Shown: positions 51,536-62,483, counted from the first letter of the stretch. The stretch: DNA of 64,000 nucleotides from Torymus aiolomorphi (GCA_036365515.1 CM070875.1:8646501-8710500); one strand, 5' to 3'. The notes: a model not told the origin generated them from the sequence alone. Made by a program: numbers and translations.

Positions 51536-51989
51536 TTCATTTTATTTGTGAATGAATTTTTAATGTTTTTATTTTACTATAATATTTCATTATAGAATTA
51601 ATAAGTAAAAGCATTTATGTAGGATAACTTTACCTTCGGGCAATATTGCACGTCATTTATTTTCTGATTTCATCTAGATATTACTAGAGTTTCAATCAAT
51701 AGTGGAATGCAAACATAAAATACGTTAACTTGTGGGACCTGCGAGCGCTCGAATATTAAGTTCTGCTGCAGTACGTAGAATACACAATTTATGCAAAATT
51801 TAAACGAAAAATTCAATATTTGATAAACTAAAATTTGTACTTCCATCGCGAAAGCTTGACTTTCTGACATTTCCTTATAGCATCGAGAGTAAATTCATAA
51901 AGAAGCAAACTTAAATACGAATATAGAATTTAAATACACTATATATACTCGGGATTGCTCCAATATCAATTTTTTACATTTAGCAAATA
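51536..51989. other. AT-rich DNA, no gene seen
   Basis: No supported feature. Confidence 0.5.
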
Positions 51990-52790
51990 CTATTATCGTG
52001 AAATCTATACAAAGCGCACCTGCAGCATATCAACTCCTTTATACACCCCGCGAGCATCAAATTTTCCTAATCCGCGCGAATAAATGAATAGCAAGCGTGA
52101 AAAAGCTCTCCTGCGCAAACGCTGCCTATATACGCTTATTTCCTCCATCACGCACGCACAACGCATAAATACACACTACACACGCACACAGACAGAAATA
52201 GAGAGACGAAGGGAGGGAAAAAATTAATTCAGCACGAGAGGTGCGCAATTTAACGCGTGAACGCAGAATTTTTAAAACAGATGAATTTTTTCCCGTCGAT
52301 TGCACCACATCCCACCTCCCCCTCTTACCGCGCCGTCGTACTCGATGAATCTCATTCGCACCGAAAAACAGCGCGCTCACGTTGCCCGGGAAAATAAGGA
52401 TACAAGTCCTGCATAATGCATGAAGAAGCAGGGCAGAGAGAGAGAGAGAGGGAGAGAAGGGAGGAGTGAGAGGGCAACGCGAAAATGCTCATCGACTCGG
52501 GCGAAATTTAAGGCGTGCAAGCGAAGCGCCAAGGCGAGAGAGAGAGCGAGCGAGCGCGCAGGATGAAAACTCAATATTTATCACTTTGCTCCATTAATTT
52601 TCGGGGTAAATATATCATCACGGAGAGAGCGATGTAGCGCGAAGAGAGTGCTGGTACGTGTATAAGGGAAAATTTGTAGTGGTACTTCAGAGAGAGAGAA
52701 GGAGGGAAACAGTTTGTTTTCAATGAACGTCCGCGGTGCGTGAAATCGCTGGTTTATACGGGCTCTTTGTACGTTATTTTTCGGCTGGAT
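51990..52790. other. Polar GC island
   Basis: Left CACACTACACACGCACACAG; right from about 52620 with GTAGTGGTACTTCAG and GGAGGG. GA tracts lie at 52437-52451. Confidence 0.65.
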
Positions 52791-52909
52791 ATTTCAATTA
52801 TACTTGTGAAAAGTGAAAAAGAAAATACGTTGTATTTGTGTTCTTTGTATTGGATTTGGGATGAATTATTATAAAAAACTTGTAATTTAATTACCCTAAC
52901 CTTAAAATG

Positions 52910-53146
52910 TATAGGGAAGAACGTGGCACGTTGCGCAGGTAGGTAAGTTGACATACTATATAAATAACTTATTGTAAAGATGGTATTGGGCTGCGGCTCA
53001 GTCGTTATAGACACTGTGTAGAGTGACTCTACGCAATGTCGTCACTCTACACAGTATCTATAACGACTGTGCCACTCTGTTTACAATAAGTTATTAATAG
53101 TGTGTCAACTTACCTACCTGCGCAACGTGTCTCGCTCTCTCCTATA
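52910..53146. mobile_element. TA-flanked hairpin MITE (mariner-like)
   Basis: The ends TATAGGGAAGAACGTGG and its diverged inverse lead into perfect inner arms ACGTTGCGCAGGTAGG and TAAGTTGACA, and a centre where GTGTAGAGTGAC faces GTCACTCTACAC. Almost the whole 237 bp folds as one stem. TA at each border suggests a Tc1/mariner-type non-autonomous element. It is non-coding. Confidence 0.7.
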
Positions 53147-53189
53147 CTATTAAAGGCTTTTTTTAGCCATTTTTTTTAGTTAAAAATGT

Positions 53190-53410
53190 TATGAATTTTA
53201 AGAAACTTTTAAGAAACATTTTGAGTTTTTATTTATAAACATGGTATTGTAGTTCAGAATTGACACATTTGTGAATTGATCTTTCAAACTGATTGTTAAG
53301 TTTAAAAGAATATTTTGAAATTACAATACCATTATTAATTTTAATAAATGTGATTGAAAATGTTTTTAAATTTAAGGAAACTTTAATATACATTTTGAAT
53401 TTTTACTCAC
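53190..53410 (+). repeat. Weak diverged duplication
   Basis: AAAATGTT, TTAAGAAAC or TTAAGGAAAC, CATTTTGA and TTTTTA recur in order at 53190-53240 and 53355-53410. Low complexity makes this uncertain. Confidence 0.35.
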
Positions 53411-53699
53411 ACGTGGAGGAATGATTAATACACGTATTTTAATTTTACATGTATTCGGTTCAAAACAGTGTTTGAAAATTTATTAATATACATGCATTGA
53501 AATTTAATATGCGTATTTGTAAGACTACTTCACTTACATGCGTGAAATTCTGGCTAGAAATTTTTAACAGTGATATAGCACAAATTTTTCACTATACAGT
53601 AGATCTATTATTAATAAACCGACTTCTTGTTCTATTATGTACATTACTATATACCAACGTACTACCAACTATTACGTACATTTCTAACAACGTTAATAA

Positions 53700-54115
53700 A
53701 TGATTCGATAATTATAATCCAACCCGTTTGCGAGCCAAAACTATCTCTACCTCATTCCCGTTCAAACTCATCGTTAAATAATGACGCGCATTATCAAGAA
53801 TTCCTTATACTCCCCGCCACGAAAATCGTTATTTCCACGAGTTCTACAACAATAACCATTCCCAACAATACCCCAATTCCTCGCCATTATCATTACACCC
53901 ACTCCCTCTATCTTCTCCGTCCTTAAACTCCCTTCTTAACCTCTGCCGCTCGTCTCCTTAAAAAATTAAGTCGTCCCATCCGCTCGCTCCCTCTATCTAT
54001 ATCTATATATATACCTACACACCTACACCTCCTCTTTCACGCGGGCGCGAAACTCGCAACAGCCATCCGGCGAAACGAGAGGATTACCTCTCTTTTGCTC
54101 CTTATACCACCACCA

Positions 54116-54152
<37 letters not shown>

Positions 54153-54780
54153 GTTGTCGAAAACCATTACATCCTGGCTCGCAAACAAGGGGAGCGCGGC
54201 GGCGTTAGCTATATACGTCGCCTGCTATACTCCCTCTTTGCATAATTGCCGATTATGACGACGACGACGACGACGCAGGCAGGCAGGCGTGCGCGTGAGT
54301 ATGTGTGCGTCTGACGGGTGTAGAAGAGAGAGAGAGGGAGAAATAAACGGGCGCATTATGCGCGACCTTGCCGCGAGCGAATCAAATGCAGAGAGAAGGA
54401 GAGATGGACAAGGGTCGATAAGACGCCGCGCCGGGCGTCTGTGCGTGAATTATGAGCTGGTGGGAAAAAGAGAGAGAGAGGCGAGGTGCGAATTAGTGTA
54501 CGGAGGTGTAGACCGTGTAGCGTAATTTGTATAAGGGGGAGAGTTTCGTTTTTATTGGGGATGCACTCTCGTGGGACATACGGATGGGCTCTTCTTCTTC
54601 TTCGCGTATTAGCATACACACGATGGAGTATAGTGCTGCGTGTAAGGCGGGAAAAGGCGTGCACGCGTCTGCAATTAGGGTTGCGCGCGTCAGCTGCTTT
54701 TTGTTGCTACTTTTGTTTCTCGGCGTAATTGCTGTACGTATATGAAGATGAAATGCAGAAAGAGGAGAAGTAAGTAGTGC
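53700..54780. other. Polar GC island (strong example)
   Basis: Hand counts: 53881-53940 has 25 C and 2 G; 54481-54540 has 6 C and 24 G. A CT run (54120-54148) lies left and GAGAGAGAGAG (54326) right. The switch is near 54270 at GACGACGACGACG. Confidence 0.85.
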
Positions 54781-55059
54781 CTCGTGAAACGTTGTGAAAG
54801 ACGATCGTACATATAGTCAACAGTTAAAATCGACTATTGATGTGATCTGTACAACATTTTTAGTTTGATACAGTACTTCCTTATTTGTGAAAAATTTAAC
54901 CCCAACTAAGAAATTTTGCTTACAGGTGTTTAAGTTTTCTAAAAGTTTCTATAACAATATACCTAACAGCAATAAGTATACCAACAACCGATGAAAAATT
55001 AATCCGAGCGACTAGATTTTCTTTAACCAGGCGAATATTTACATGCAAATGTCGAAAAG

Positions 55060-56160
55060 TTAATCATCATTAAAAATATTTCTTCGCCGGGCTCCCGCGC
55101 CCATCAGCCGAAGAATGTCGCGTATACCAGCGCGCGGCCATAACTCAGGGAAGGGGTATATAGCCAGAATAGGTGGCCGCATCACGTTCCAAATATTTCG
55201 GCTATGTAAATCACGTCCGCACGTTTACATGCAAATTAAATGCTGCCACCGCCTCTCCACCCCCTCCCCCCGTCGCCTCCGCTAATCGAGTTGTGACTGT
55301 TCCGAATCATTGTCTCTCTCTCTCTCTCTCTCTCACTGCCGAACTCGACCGCAGTATAACACGCGCGCGTCCCCTTCCATCTCCTTTCGAAACAGCTCTC
55401 GACTCCTCCCGTGCGAATAATTCAAGCCTCCTCTTCCACCCCCTCGCGCGGAACGGATATAACGAGAGCTTATGTAGCCCCCGTGCCGCACGCGCGTATT
55501 AGCGCAAGACACGTCCTCTGCGAACCCCCTCCCATAGCAAACCGGAAACTGAAGATGGCACGTGTATACAGGAGTCGCCGGCGAAGCAATGGAGGGAAGA
55601 GAAACAGGGTCAGCCGTACGTACATACGTATATACACACGCTGCTTTCCGCAATGTTCCAAAGGCAGTGGTGGTAGAGGCGTACTTGCGACCCGTCGTCT
55701 TTCAGGACGCGGGCGCGCGCTCGCGACGCACAACAAATGCGCCCTAACCCCGCGAACTAGGGTCGCATTGCGACGTTGCACTTTGCGTGTATATGTATGT
55801 GTGTGGTCGTGTTTCCGGGGGGCGGGTTGTACACGCGGCCTGTGTAACGAAGTAAGCGTCGTCCGCGGGAGAATGGGATTTGCATTCGGGGAGTACGTGG
55901 AGGGGAGGAGGAGTGCACGCTCTCTCTCTCTCTCTTGGATCAATGGCCGGGGGGTGCGAACGGATTCTTCGGGGAGGCGTTAGCCCCCCTGGTATCGTGT
56001 GTTGTGCGGTGCAGCGGGCTATCGGGAGCGCGTGTTTTGTTCTAGGATATACATAAGGGTGGTGCTTTTGGCAGAAAGAGGGGTCCGGTGATTTGGCTGA
56101 AAGGATAAGAAGAGGATGGCTCGACGCGATTTTTGGGAAAGTGGTGAAAAGTCAATGGTT
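55060..56160. other. Polar GC island
   Basis: Left CCACCCCCTCCCCCCGTCGCC and CT run at 55313-55334; right GGGGGGCGGG (about 55817) and GTGGAGGGGAGGAGG. A CT run at 55919-55934 on the right side is an exception. Confidence 0.75.
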
Positions 56161-56871
56161 ATGTTTTATTTGGATATCCTGAGTTATTTGAATACGTGAT
56201 TTCATTGAATTTTATTATATTTTTTGTAAAATTTGCAATGTGCCAAAGTAATTTTATCATAATACTTGGAATATAGTTAAAAGTAGTATTTTAATTGAAA
56301 TCTGATTTCTGTATTTCTGTATTTATATATTTATTCATTTATTTATTTAAAACTTTAACAGGCTAAGATCCCTTTACAAAATGAGTTTCAGTATACAGAA
56401 GGTAAATGCATATAACCGCATAAAGTCTAGAATTTCGCAGAATATTAAAATTTACGCAAAAAAAAAAACTAATCTAATAATTAAAAACAAGAGAGCGCAA
56501 CGCAGTTTTAAAAGATCGTAAAACATTCAAGGCGTTGTAGCAGATTCCATGATCTCTTAAGACGAAGAGAATAGGGAAGCTGACGCGATACGAATAGGTT
56601 AGATATTTCATCAGATGGTAATATATTATGAATAATTTTATAAGTAAGAAGACAGTCGTAGTAATGGTGTAGACTTCTTATTGTAGGGATATCAAAGTCT
56701 AGACCCAAGGACGTGTAATCATGCTCAAAACGGCTCATAGGTCTGTTGGTTTTAAACGCTAAATACCGGAGAAATTTATGTCGACAAGATTCTAGTTTTT
56801 ATTGAGGGTGTAATAGAAATGGATTCGTACACCATAGATCCTTTCGAGCATCATAAATTTATTGATACACC

Positions 56872-56906
56872 GACGTTTCGGGAGTATAATTAACTCCCCT
56901 TATCAA
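56872..56906 (-). ncRNA. Hammerhead-like motif, left arm
   Basis: On the minus strand the core reads TTGATAA, then a 6-bp stem II (GGGAGT/ACTCCC) closed by TAATTAT, then GAAACGTC. Upstream ATGCC can pair with GGTGT after the cleavage position, giving a 5-bp stem I that includes G-U pairs. The usual CTGATGA box has two changes, and the conserved G8 has become A, so self-cleavage is doubtful. Confidence 0.5.
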
Positions 56907-56996
56907 GGCATTCGAGATGGTATATCAATTTACAAATTTATATAAAGCGGCCATTGCGTGGATAAATTTGTAAATTGATATACCACCTCGAATGCC

Positions 56997-57031
56997 TTGA
57001 TAAGGGGAGTTAATTATACTCCCGAAACGTC
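56997..57031 (+). ncRNA. Hammerhead-like motif, right arm (inverted)
   Basis: This is the plus-strand mirror copy of the left-arm motif, with the same TTGATAA core, the same stem II and the same GAAACGTC. The two inverted copies agree through the motif, so the altered core existed before or was copied during formation of the foldback rather than decaying separately in each arm. Confidence 0.5.
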
Positions 57032-57819
57032 GGTGTATCAATAAATTTATGATGCTCGAAAGGATCTATGGTGTACGAATCCATTTCTATTACACCTTCA
57101 ATAAAAATTATCATTGAACGCGAGCAGCTTGGGAGAGCAATAATCTTTTGAAGATTCTAGTTTATTTTTTAATGTGATAGTGAATGGAGACCAGATGCGT
57201 GAGCAATAAGTTAGATGAGGTAACACTACGGAATTGTACAAGTCAACAATAGATGAAGTATTGGTAAAATCAGAAGTAGAGCGTTTAGTAAAGCCAATAA
57301 CCTTTGAGCACTTTGAGATGATAAAATCTAAATGGTTTACAAATGAGAGGGAAGAATCAAAATAGACGTCAAGATCTATGATGATATTAGCACGTTCAAG
57401 CCTGTCAATATTAACAAAATAGTCGAACGAGAATTGGCATACATTACGGTGAAAAGATATAACATTACATTGTTTAATATTCAACGGTAACCCATTTTCG
57501 ATTGACCAACTACAGCGCACCACGATACGAAATATCATTTATTATTCATTCAGGATCTTTTATTATCCTTGGTTTACGTCCTGAAACTACAGATGAATCT
57601 TATATGAATCACTTTGACGGCTTATAATATTAAACATGTGAAACGTCTTAAAGTAACTATATATGTATTGACAAGACGTATTTCCGCACTTAAATGCATT
57701 ATAAAATATAAATATCCGACGACCACCAGAATCCATTTACAATCTGATAAAGACGTATAGCTTATAAATTCAATAAAATATTGAATAAAATATTATAGAG
57801 GGGTTGAAAAATAACGCGA

Positions 57820-58900
57820 CACCTAACGCGCTAACCTTCACCACTTATAACCGCCCTACAGGCACTCTAAACAAACCCCCTTCCAGTTCCAGATAAAATT
57901 TCAGCTCTCACCCGCCGCCATAATCGGGTCTCCGCGCAAAAAGCCAATTTCCCCCCCTCTCAGATCCCCGATTCTGATACACCAACCGCAACCCCGCGTA
58001 TAACGCGAGCAGAGAACACCGTCGTCGTCGTCGTTGCAACGGCGCGCAGCGCTGCACTATACGCGTCCGAGCGCTTGAATTATTGCGATAGTTCGCGAGG
58101 TGGGATCCTCCCCTAGGATGCGCTCCAGAGGGCGCATTACTTTTCGAATTAGCCCCGCAGCGCCGGCGACGCTACTGCACTCTGCCTTATCGGGGCTGGG
58201 ATTAAGCCAGGCCGCGTATAAAAACGACGGAGAGAGAGAGAGAGCGCAGTAAGAAGGATAATTGCGAATAGAACAAGAGGGACGTGTCGCCCCCCCCCCA
58301 CCCTGTTGTTTCTTTTTTTGGATTCTTGCAGGGGGTACGCGCGAGTTGATGAAAAATTTATCTCGCAGGGAGGAAATTATGTCGGGAGATTGGGGGAGTT
58401 AATTAAGATGCGGATGAGGGAGGAAAAAAAGCTGAGGAGGGGTTGGTTTCTTTGGTCGATGTAGTTTGGGTTTTCGTGGTGAGGTATGAGGAGATAGGAT
58501 GCCTCTCTCTTTTCTTTATTTTCGCGGCTGATTAGGCGATTGCCGGGGGTATGCGTGCGCGCATATGATTTATGCGCGATGAGTGGCTTTAGGAGGAGGG
58601 GGGATATATCGCGTCGTAGCGGCTAGTGGGTGTAATATGTAATTTAGCCTCATTAGGCGTTATTTAGGAGCGGCTGCATACGTATACGAGGGAATATTGC
58701 GCGCGAGCGTCGACCGACGTTATATTATGATAGCATTAATTATGATAAAAATCAAAGCTATTAATGTCGCGGTGTGAGTATTGTGTGTCAAATGTTGGTG
58801 TGTAGAGTTGGATTTACGCTCGTTACGTGGACTGATTTATTATTATGGTTGTTACTGACGGAATGAAATTGAACTTTTATAGATTTAATAAATATCTAAT
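57820..58900. other. Polar GC island (strong example)
   Basis: Hand counts: 57841-57900 has 22 C and 5 G; 58381-58440 has 3 C and 27 G. The switch is near 58200. A C9 run at about 58290 is on the right side, an exception. Confidence 0.8.
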
Positions 58901-59279
58901 TTGAAAATTATTATAAATGAAAACAAGATCGATCAATGGGATTAGATTACCATATTACAGGTCATGATAAGTCAATCCGTGGATATTTTTGATAAATTCA
59001 AGATAGATTATTCAATTGCCGATTGTGAATGAAAGGATTGACATTTATAACATAGTTCATTATTACTTATTCAAACTGTATTGAAGGAAGTGATTTGATT
59101 AAATCTCGGTTTATTCCGATGCTTTCGAAATCAAATTTTAAACAGTTACTAATTTATAATAAAGGTAGAGTAAAGAATAGTGCTGAAAACATAACATATG
59201 CCATCATTCAATAATATGATTGGCGGTTGCAACAATCGAACGATGTAATACTTCTAAAAATAAAATTACACCATCTCTA
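58901..59279. other. AT-rich DNA, no gene seen
   Basis: No supported feature. Confidence 0.5.
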
Positions 59280-59910
59280 CAGATTCTCAGTCAAAAAAAA
59301 AAAAAAAAAACCACGTTTGCTCAACGATCACGTTAGGAAATATCCATTCCTCGATTACCCCCATCCTCATCCCCTATAAATTCAACCTTCACAGGAAAAT
59401 TAAGCAACCAGCTCACATTTCTACAAAAAAAAAAACAAAATAACCTCCTCCAGTTCCTCGCTTACAATCCTTTTTACCTCGATGGACCAATGAGTATAAA
59501 GAACGTTCTCTCTCTCTCCTACTGCGGCTTAGCCGTCTCGTGATCAGCGGCACAAAGTAGCCATCCCTCGAGGGGTGGGTAGTCTACAAGCTATGTGTAC
59601 CAAATGCGGGGCACGAATGCCGTGGGTGGAAAAAGGAAAGGCTAGTTAAACTCACCTGCTCGGGAGACTCGGTGATGAAGGAGTGGCAGTACTGGATGCT
59701 GAAGTGCGCCCTGGGCTCGCGGGCGAGGAAGCTGAATTGGCCGTTGCGGGGCTCACAGGTGGCGTACGAGATGCGCCTCAACGCGTGGGCCATTTGCACC
59801 CGCTGGAACAGAGAAAATTGACGGGTGGTTGGTGGTTAGCGATTGAGACGTCGTTAGGGTCGCTTGTGGTTGGCTGGTAATAATTGCGTATGGGTACGTG
59901 AATGGTGTAT
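59280..59910. other. Polar GC island containing the PTB exon
   Basis: Hand counts: 59341-59400 has 22 C and 3 G; 59821-59880 has 7 C and 26 G. The exon (minus strand) sits right of the switch, so the polarity here does not follow the direction of the gene. Confidence 0.8.
59656..59802 (-). CDS. Internal exon of a PTB-domain adaptor (SH2D5-like)
   Basis: This is an internal coding exon of 49 codons, phase 0 at both ends. On the minus strand a pyrimidine-rich tract (ttttctctgttccag) precedes it and a CAG|GTGAGT donor follows it. The peptide contains MAHALRRISYATC, then QFSFLAREP, then IQYCHSFITESPEQ. That is the central beta-sheet of a phosphotyrosine-binding (PTB/PID) domain, the fold by which adaptors bind NPxY-type peptides. 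From memory, MAHALRRI and the F.F.AR.P pattern are closest to vertebrate SH2D5; I could not run a search. The first PTB strands and the closing alpha-helix are missing, so other exons must carry them: upstream ones above 59802 or outside the window, and at least one downstream exon that I did not find. The exon lies in the G/T-rich half of a polar GC island. Family assignment is fairly sure, orthology less so. Confidence 0.85.
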
Positions 59911-60196
59911 TTTTTTAAAGTAAATATGTATTCAATGTGTTTTAGTTGTGTAAGGGTAATATCATTTTATCGTCGATATAACACCAAAGATATTTTATAT
60001 TCATTGGGTATAAACTATTTCTGTGAATTTTGAGAGAAAGGTACTTTACTTTTACATCGCGCCGACTCGTTCTAACCTGCAATTTTATTGAAGAAAACTT
60101 GCTTTAGATATTATATTGATGTGGGAATCTGTCGATCTTCCCGAGGCAGCAGGTGTAAGAAATGAAAAACCCTTACAACGTGTGTATGCTTTTTTT

Positions 60197-60228
60197 GACG
60201 TTTCGGTGAGCAATGTCACCCTCATCAG
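60197..60228 (-). ncRNA. Hammerhead ribozyme core with consensus catalytic boxes
   Basis: The minus strand carries CTGATGA, then a stem II GGTGA/TCACC with loop CATTGC, then GAAACGTC. Both conserved boxes of the hammerhead (CUGAUGA and GAAA) and the GUC cleavage triplet are intact. One extra G sits between the first box and stem II, as in the foldback copies at 57 kb. Stem III would be only AC/GU, which can work across two molecules; stem I is weak (about three A-U pairs). Such minimal hammerheads occur in Penelope-like elements and retrozymes. No open frame of such an element adjoins it. Confidence 0.6.
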
Positions 60229-60540
60229 AAACTTTAATAAAAATATAATAATATAATTTTAGAATTTACACTTCAAGAAACATAAAAAATGATTTGTCAA
60301 TATTATGATCGTTACCAAAGTTAGTTTTCTCACAATGTAATTTTGTCGATTTTCTCCTCCACGGCTTTAGATATAGTATAGATAAGTTTTTTTATTAATT
60401 ACTTTGATCAACACTTAAATAATTATCCATAGATTAATATCGAATTTCTTTTTAAAGTTTGATAAGAATAATTCACTTTTGTAAGTATTGTTATACTGTA
60501 ACATATGTAGACGATTCGAATTAGATCATGTAAGTGTTCG

Positions 60541-60619
60541 TCAACGGCGCAAATGGTAAGAAGTTCGCTTGTCAATTCGGAGGCCCAGGTTCGATTCCCC
60601 ATTCCAGCAAGATTTTTTT
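60541..60619 (+). repeat. tRNA-like SINE head or tRNA pseudogene
   Basis: An A-box-like GGCGCAAATGGTAAG is followed 40 bases later by a consensus internal B box, GGTTCGATTCC (60589-60599), and a T-run near 60613-60619 that could end Pol III transcription. The stretch around CTTGTCAATTC recalls an Asp (GTC) anticodon arm. Neither the anticodon stem nor the T stem pairs properly, so this is not a working tRNA. A decayed SINE head or pseudo-tRNA fits best. Confidence 0.55.
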
Positions 60620-61039
60620 CATCTTTTAAATTTAATATTATTTAATCATATCTGTTTATCCTTAATAAGTTCTTAATAAAACGAATAAAATCGGTGAAAA
60701 AAATTTTTCTCTGAAATTTTTGGAGAAAGTTTTAAAAATTACTATACTGTTTTATAAAAACTATTAAACTGACATCTTGTGGTGAGATTCCCTTCCAGTA
60801 TAGTAAATTTTCTATAAAAATTATAAAAATTACACAATTTTTTTCTCAGTGTATATAACCCGTTTTTTCTAGAAAACTATTATTATATTTAATTCGAATT
60901 ACACGCTTAAAAGGATTGTCAGCTCTGAATTTAGAAACTTTATTTCAACGAACGGGTCTTATTTTTAGAGTTCCGTTTCCATCTAGATTGCCTTAACTCA
61001 GTCCAAGCGTATCTAGAAAGAAAAAGTCTTATCAACTAG

Positions 61040-61680
61040 CAAAAATACAATGCACCTCCGGGTAAACATTTCAAGAAACGTTCGCGCTATCCGGTACGTA
61101 AAATTACGTGACAATCGCGCATAATATGCTGGCAGTCTTTCCTTTCTCTCTCTTTCTCTCGCTCACGCGCATGCGCGCGCACTTACGACCATGGAAAATT
61201 AAATTATTCTTGCTCGCGTTCTCCTCGTTTTGCCTTTCGAGATTAGCGAACTGGAAAATAGAGCCACTCGCGTGAATTGCAATTTGCAGAAGCGAAATTT
61301 GCGCGGCACGCTGGAATGCATTATGTAACTGCTCCAAACACCCGCGTATATAGTTTTATTTTGGGAACGGAGAGAAGAGCACAACGAGGAAGGAATATTT
61401 TCCATTTCGTCTTGAATATAACGAACAATGCCGTGTATATTATACGCGAGGCGATCAAAGGCTGAGAAACAAGAGGCAGGCGTGTATACTACACGTAAAT
61501 GTATCGTGGCTCGGTCCAGGTGTACTTTAATCGCCGAGCCAAGCGCGCAGATAAAGCGCAGGGACTGTATATGTATACGTTGGTGGGGGAGGAAATTCTC
61601 CTTTGAAGCGACGATTTTTCCGTCTCCGGAAGAATTTAAATTATGAAACACGTAAGAGTCGCAGCGGTGTACAAAGAATA
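61040..61680. other. Weakly polar GC block
   Basis: CT-rich left (CTTTCTCTCTCTTTCTCTCG) and some G-rich words right (GGTGGGGGAGG near 61581), but the contrast is weak. A 167-codon minus frame crosses it without a recognisable domain. Confidence 0.45.
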
Positions 61681-62217
61681 TCCATGACGTAAATATTAAC
61701 AACTTTTATCACTCCCTTATAAAAATCATTCTAAAACTCGGCCAAAACAATCTCCTCTCTTCCTCTCCTCTCTCGCGAAAAAAAAAATCCCCTCAGCAGC
61801 ATCGATAAATTTTAATTACCACTAGCAAAAAGCAGCAACAGCAGCAACGGGGGCTTACAAAGCTCGGCGTCGCAAAAAAGCGCGGGCGAACCGATCTTTT
61901 TAATCCCCCCCTCCAAAAAAAAGGGAAAAAGAATCGCCGTCGAAGAACCAAGAAAAACGAAGGGTGGAGGCCCAGGCGAATCTGCGCGCGGCACTCTTAA
62001 GCGAAATTTCCTCATCATGAATAAAAGAGGAGAGAGGGGAGTACACTTGACACTATTACATTTTTCCCGTAGGCAGCCGAGAGGCAGGCAGCCGGCCTTT
62101 GGTAGTTTCTCATTTAAATGCAATTCTTTACAAAGTAGCCGAGGCTGAAACACACGGGCAAAGAAGGAGAGGGCGGAGGAGAGCTTCAATCTTGTCGGTA
62201 CAGAAAGAGAGAGGGGG

Positions 62218-62344
<127 letters not shown>

Positions 62345-62452
62345 CTACAAGTCGATTATTACAAGCACGCGACGACAACGACGGCGACGGGGAGGAATGA
62401 GAGGCTGCGCGGGACTTATGTAGCCGTCGGATCGGCTCGTTTTTCAAATAAG

Positions 62453-62480
<28 letters not shown>
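62453..62480. repeat. (GT)n microsatellite
   Basis: About 13 units lie on the G/T-rich side of the 61.7-62.5 kb island. Confidence 0.95.

Positions 62481-62483
<3 letters not shown>

Larger units (their letters stand above)
56799..57150. mobile_element. Foldback element with hammerhead-like arms, inserted in LINE
   Basis: This 352-bp insertion is flanked by a 13-bp direct duplication, AAGATTCTAGTTT, at 56786-56798 and 57151-57163. Removing the insertion and one repeat restores the LINE frame (KNKLES then CRHKFLR). Two arms of about 145 bp (56797-56940 and 56963-57108) are near-perfect inverted copies around a 22-bp spacer. A 42-bp non-palindromic tail (57109-57150) lies on one side. Each arm contains a hammerhead-ribozyme-like motif ending GAAACGTC. 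Hammerheads with a very short stem III ending in GAAACGTC are known from Penelope-like elements, and a foldback of two terminal units would suit that class. There is no coding capacity. The Penelope assignment is inference; the insertion and its duplication are read directly. Confidence 0.75.
56305..57540 (-). pseudogene. 5'-truncated Jockey/CR1-type LINE, 3' part, interrupted
   Basis: This is the 3' end of a non-LTR retrotransposon on the minus strand. The upstream piece (57164-57538) encodes the end of the reverse transcriptase, with WSIENGLPLNIKQCNV, then a conserved strand (IDLDVYFDSSLSFVNHLDF), then SVVLPHLTYCSRIWSPF. The downstream piece (56508-56797) continues the frame with RHKFLRYLAFKTNRPMSRF and a helical tail to a stop at 56508. 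This layout is typical of Jockey/CR1-like elements, in which an RT is followed by a short C-terminal region. The endonuclease and RT catalytic YADD region are absent, so it is a 5' truncation ending near 57540. The 3' tail is a short A/T-rich tandem array near 56305-56360. A foldback element splits the frame at 56799-57150. There is no stop inside either flanking piece, so both insertions may be fairly young. Confidence 0.8.
59911..61039. other. AT-rich DNA with hammerhead and tRNA-like repeats
   Basis: Apart from the two listed repeats, a TTTTTTTCTCAGTGTATA at about 60838 resembles the ends of CACTGAGA-type MITEs. Confidence 0.5.

Noticed and set aside
55411..55983. 190-codon plus and 157-codon minus frames overlapping
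   Set aside because: Both strands are open because of high GC; neither has a recognisable domain or conserved motif.
61199..61702. 167-codon minus frame upstream of the PTB exon
   Set aside because: I looked for the first PTB strands here. Nothing matches, and there is no acceptor/donor pair with a PTB-like peptide.
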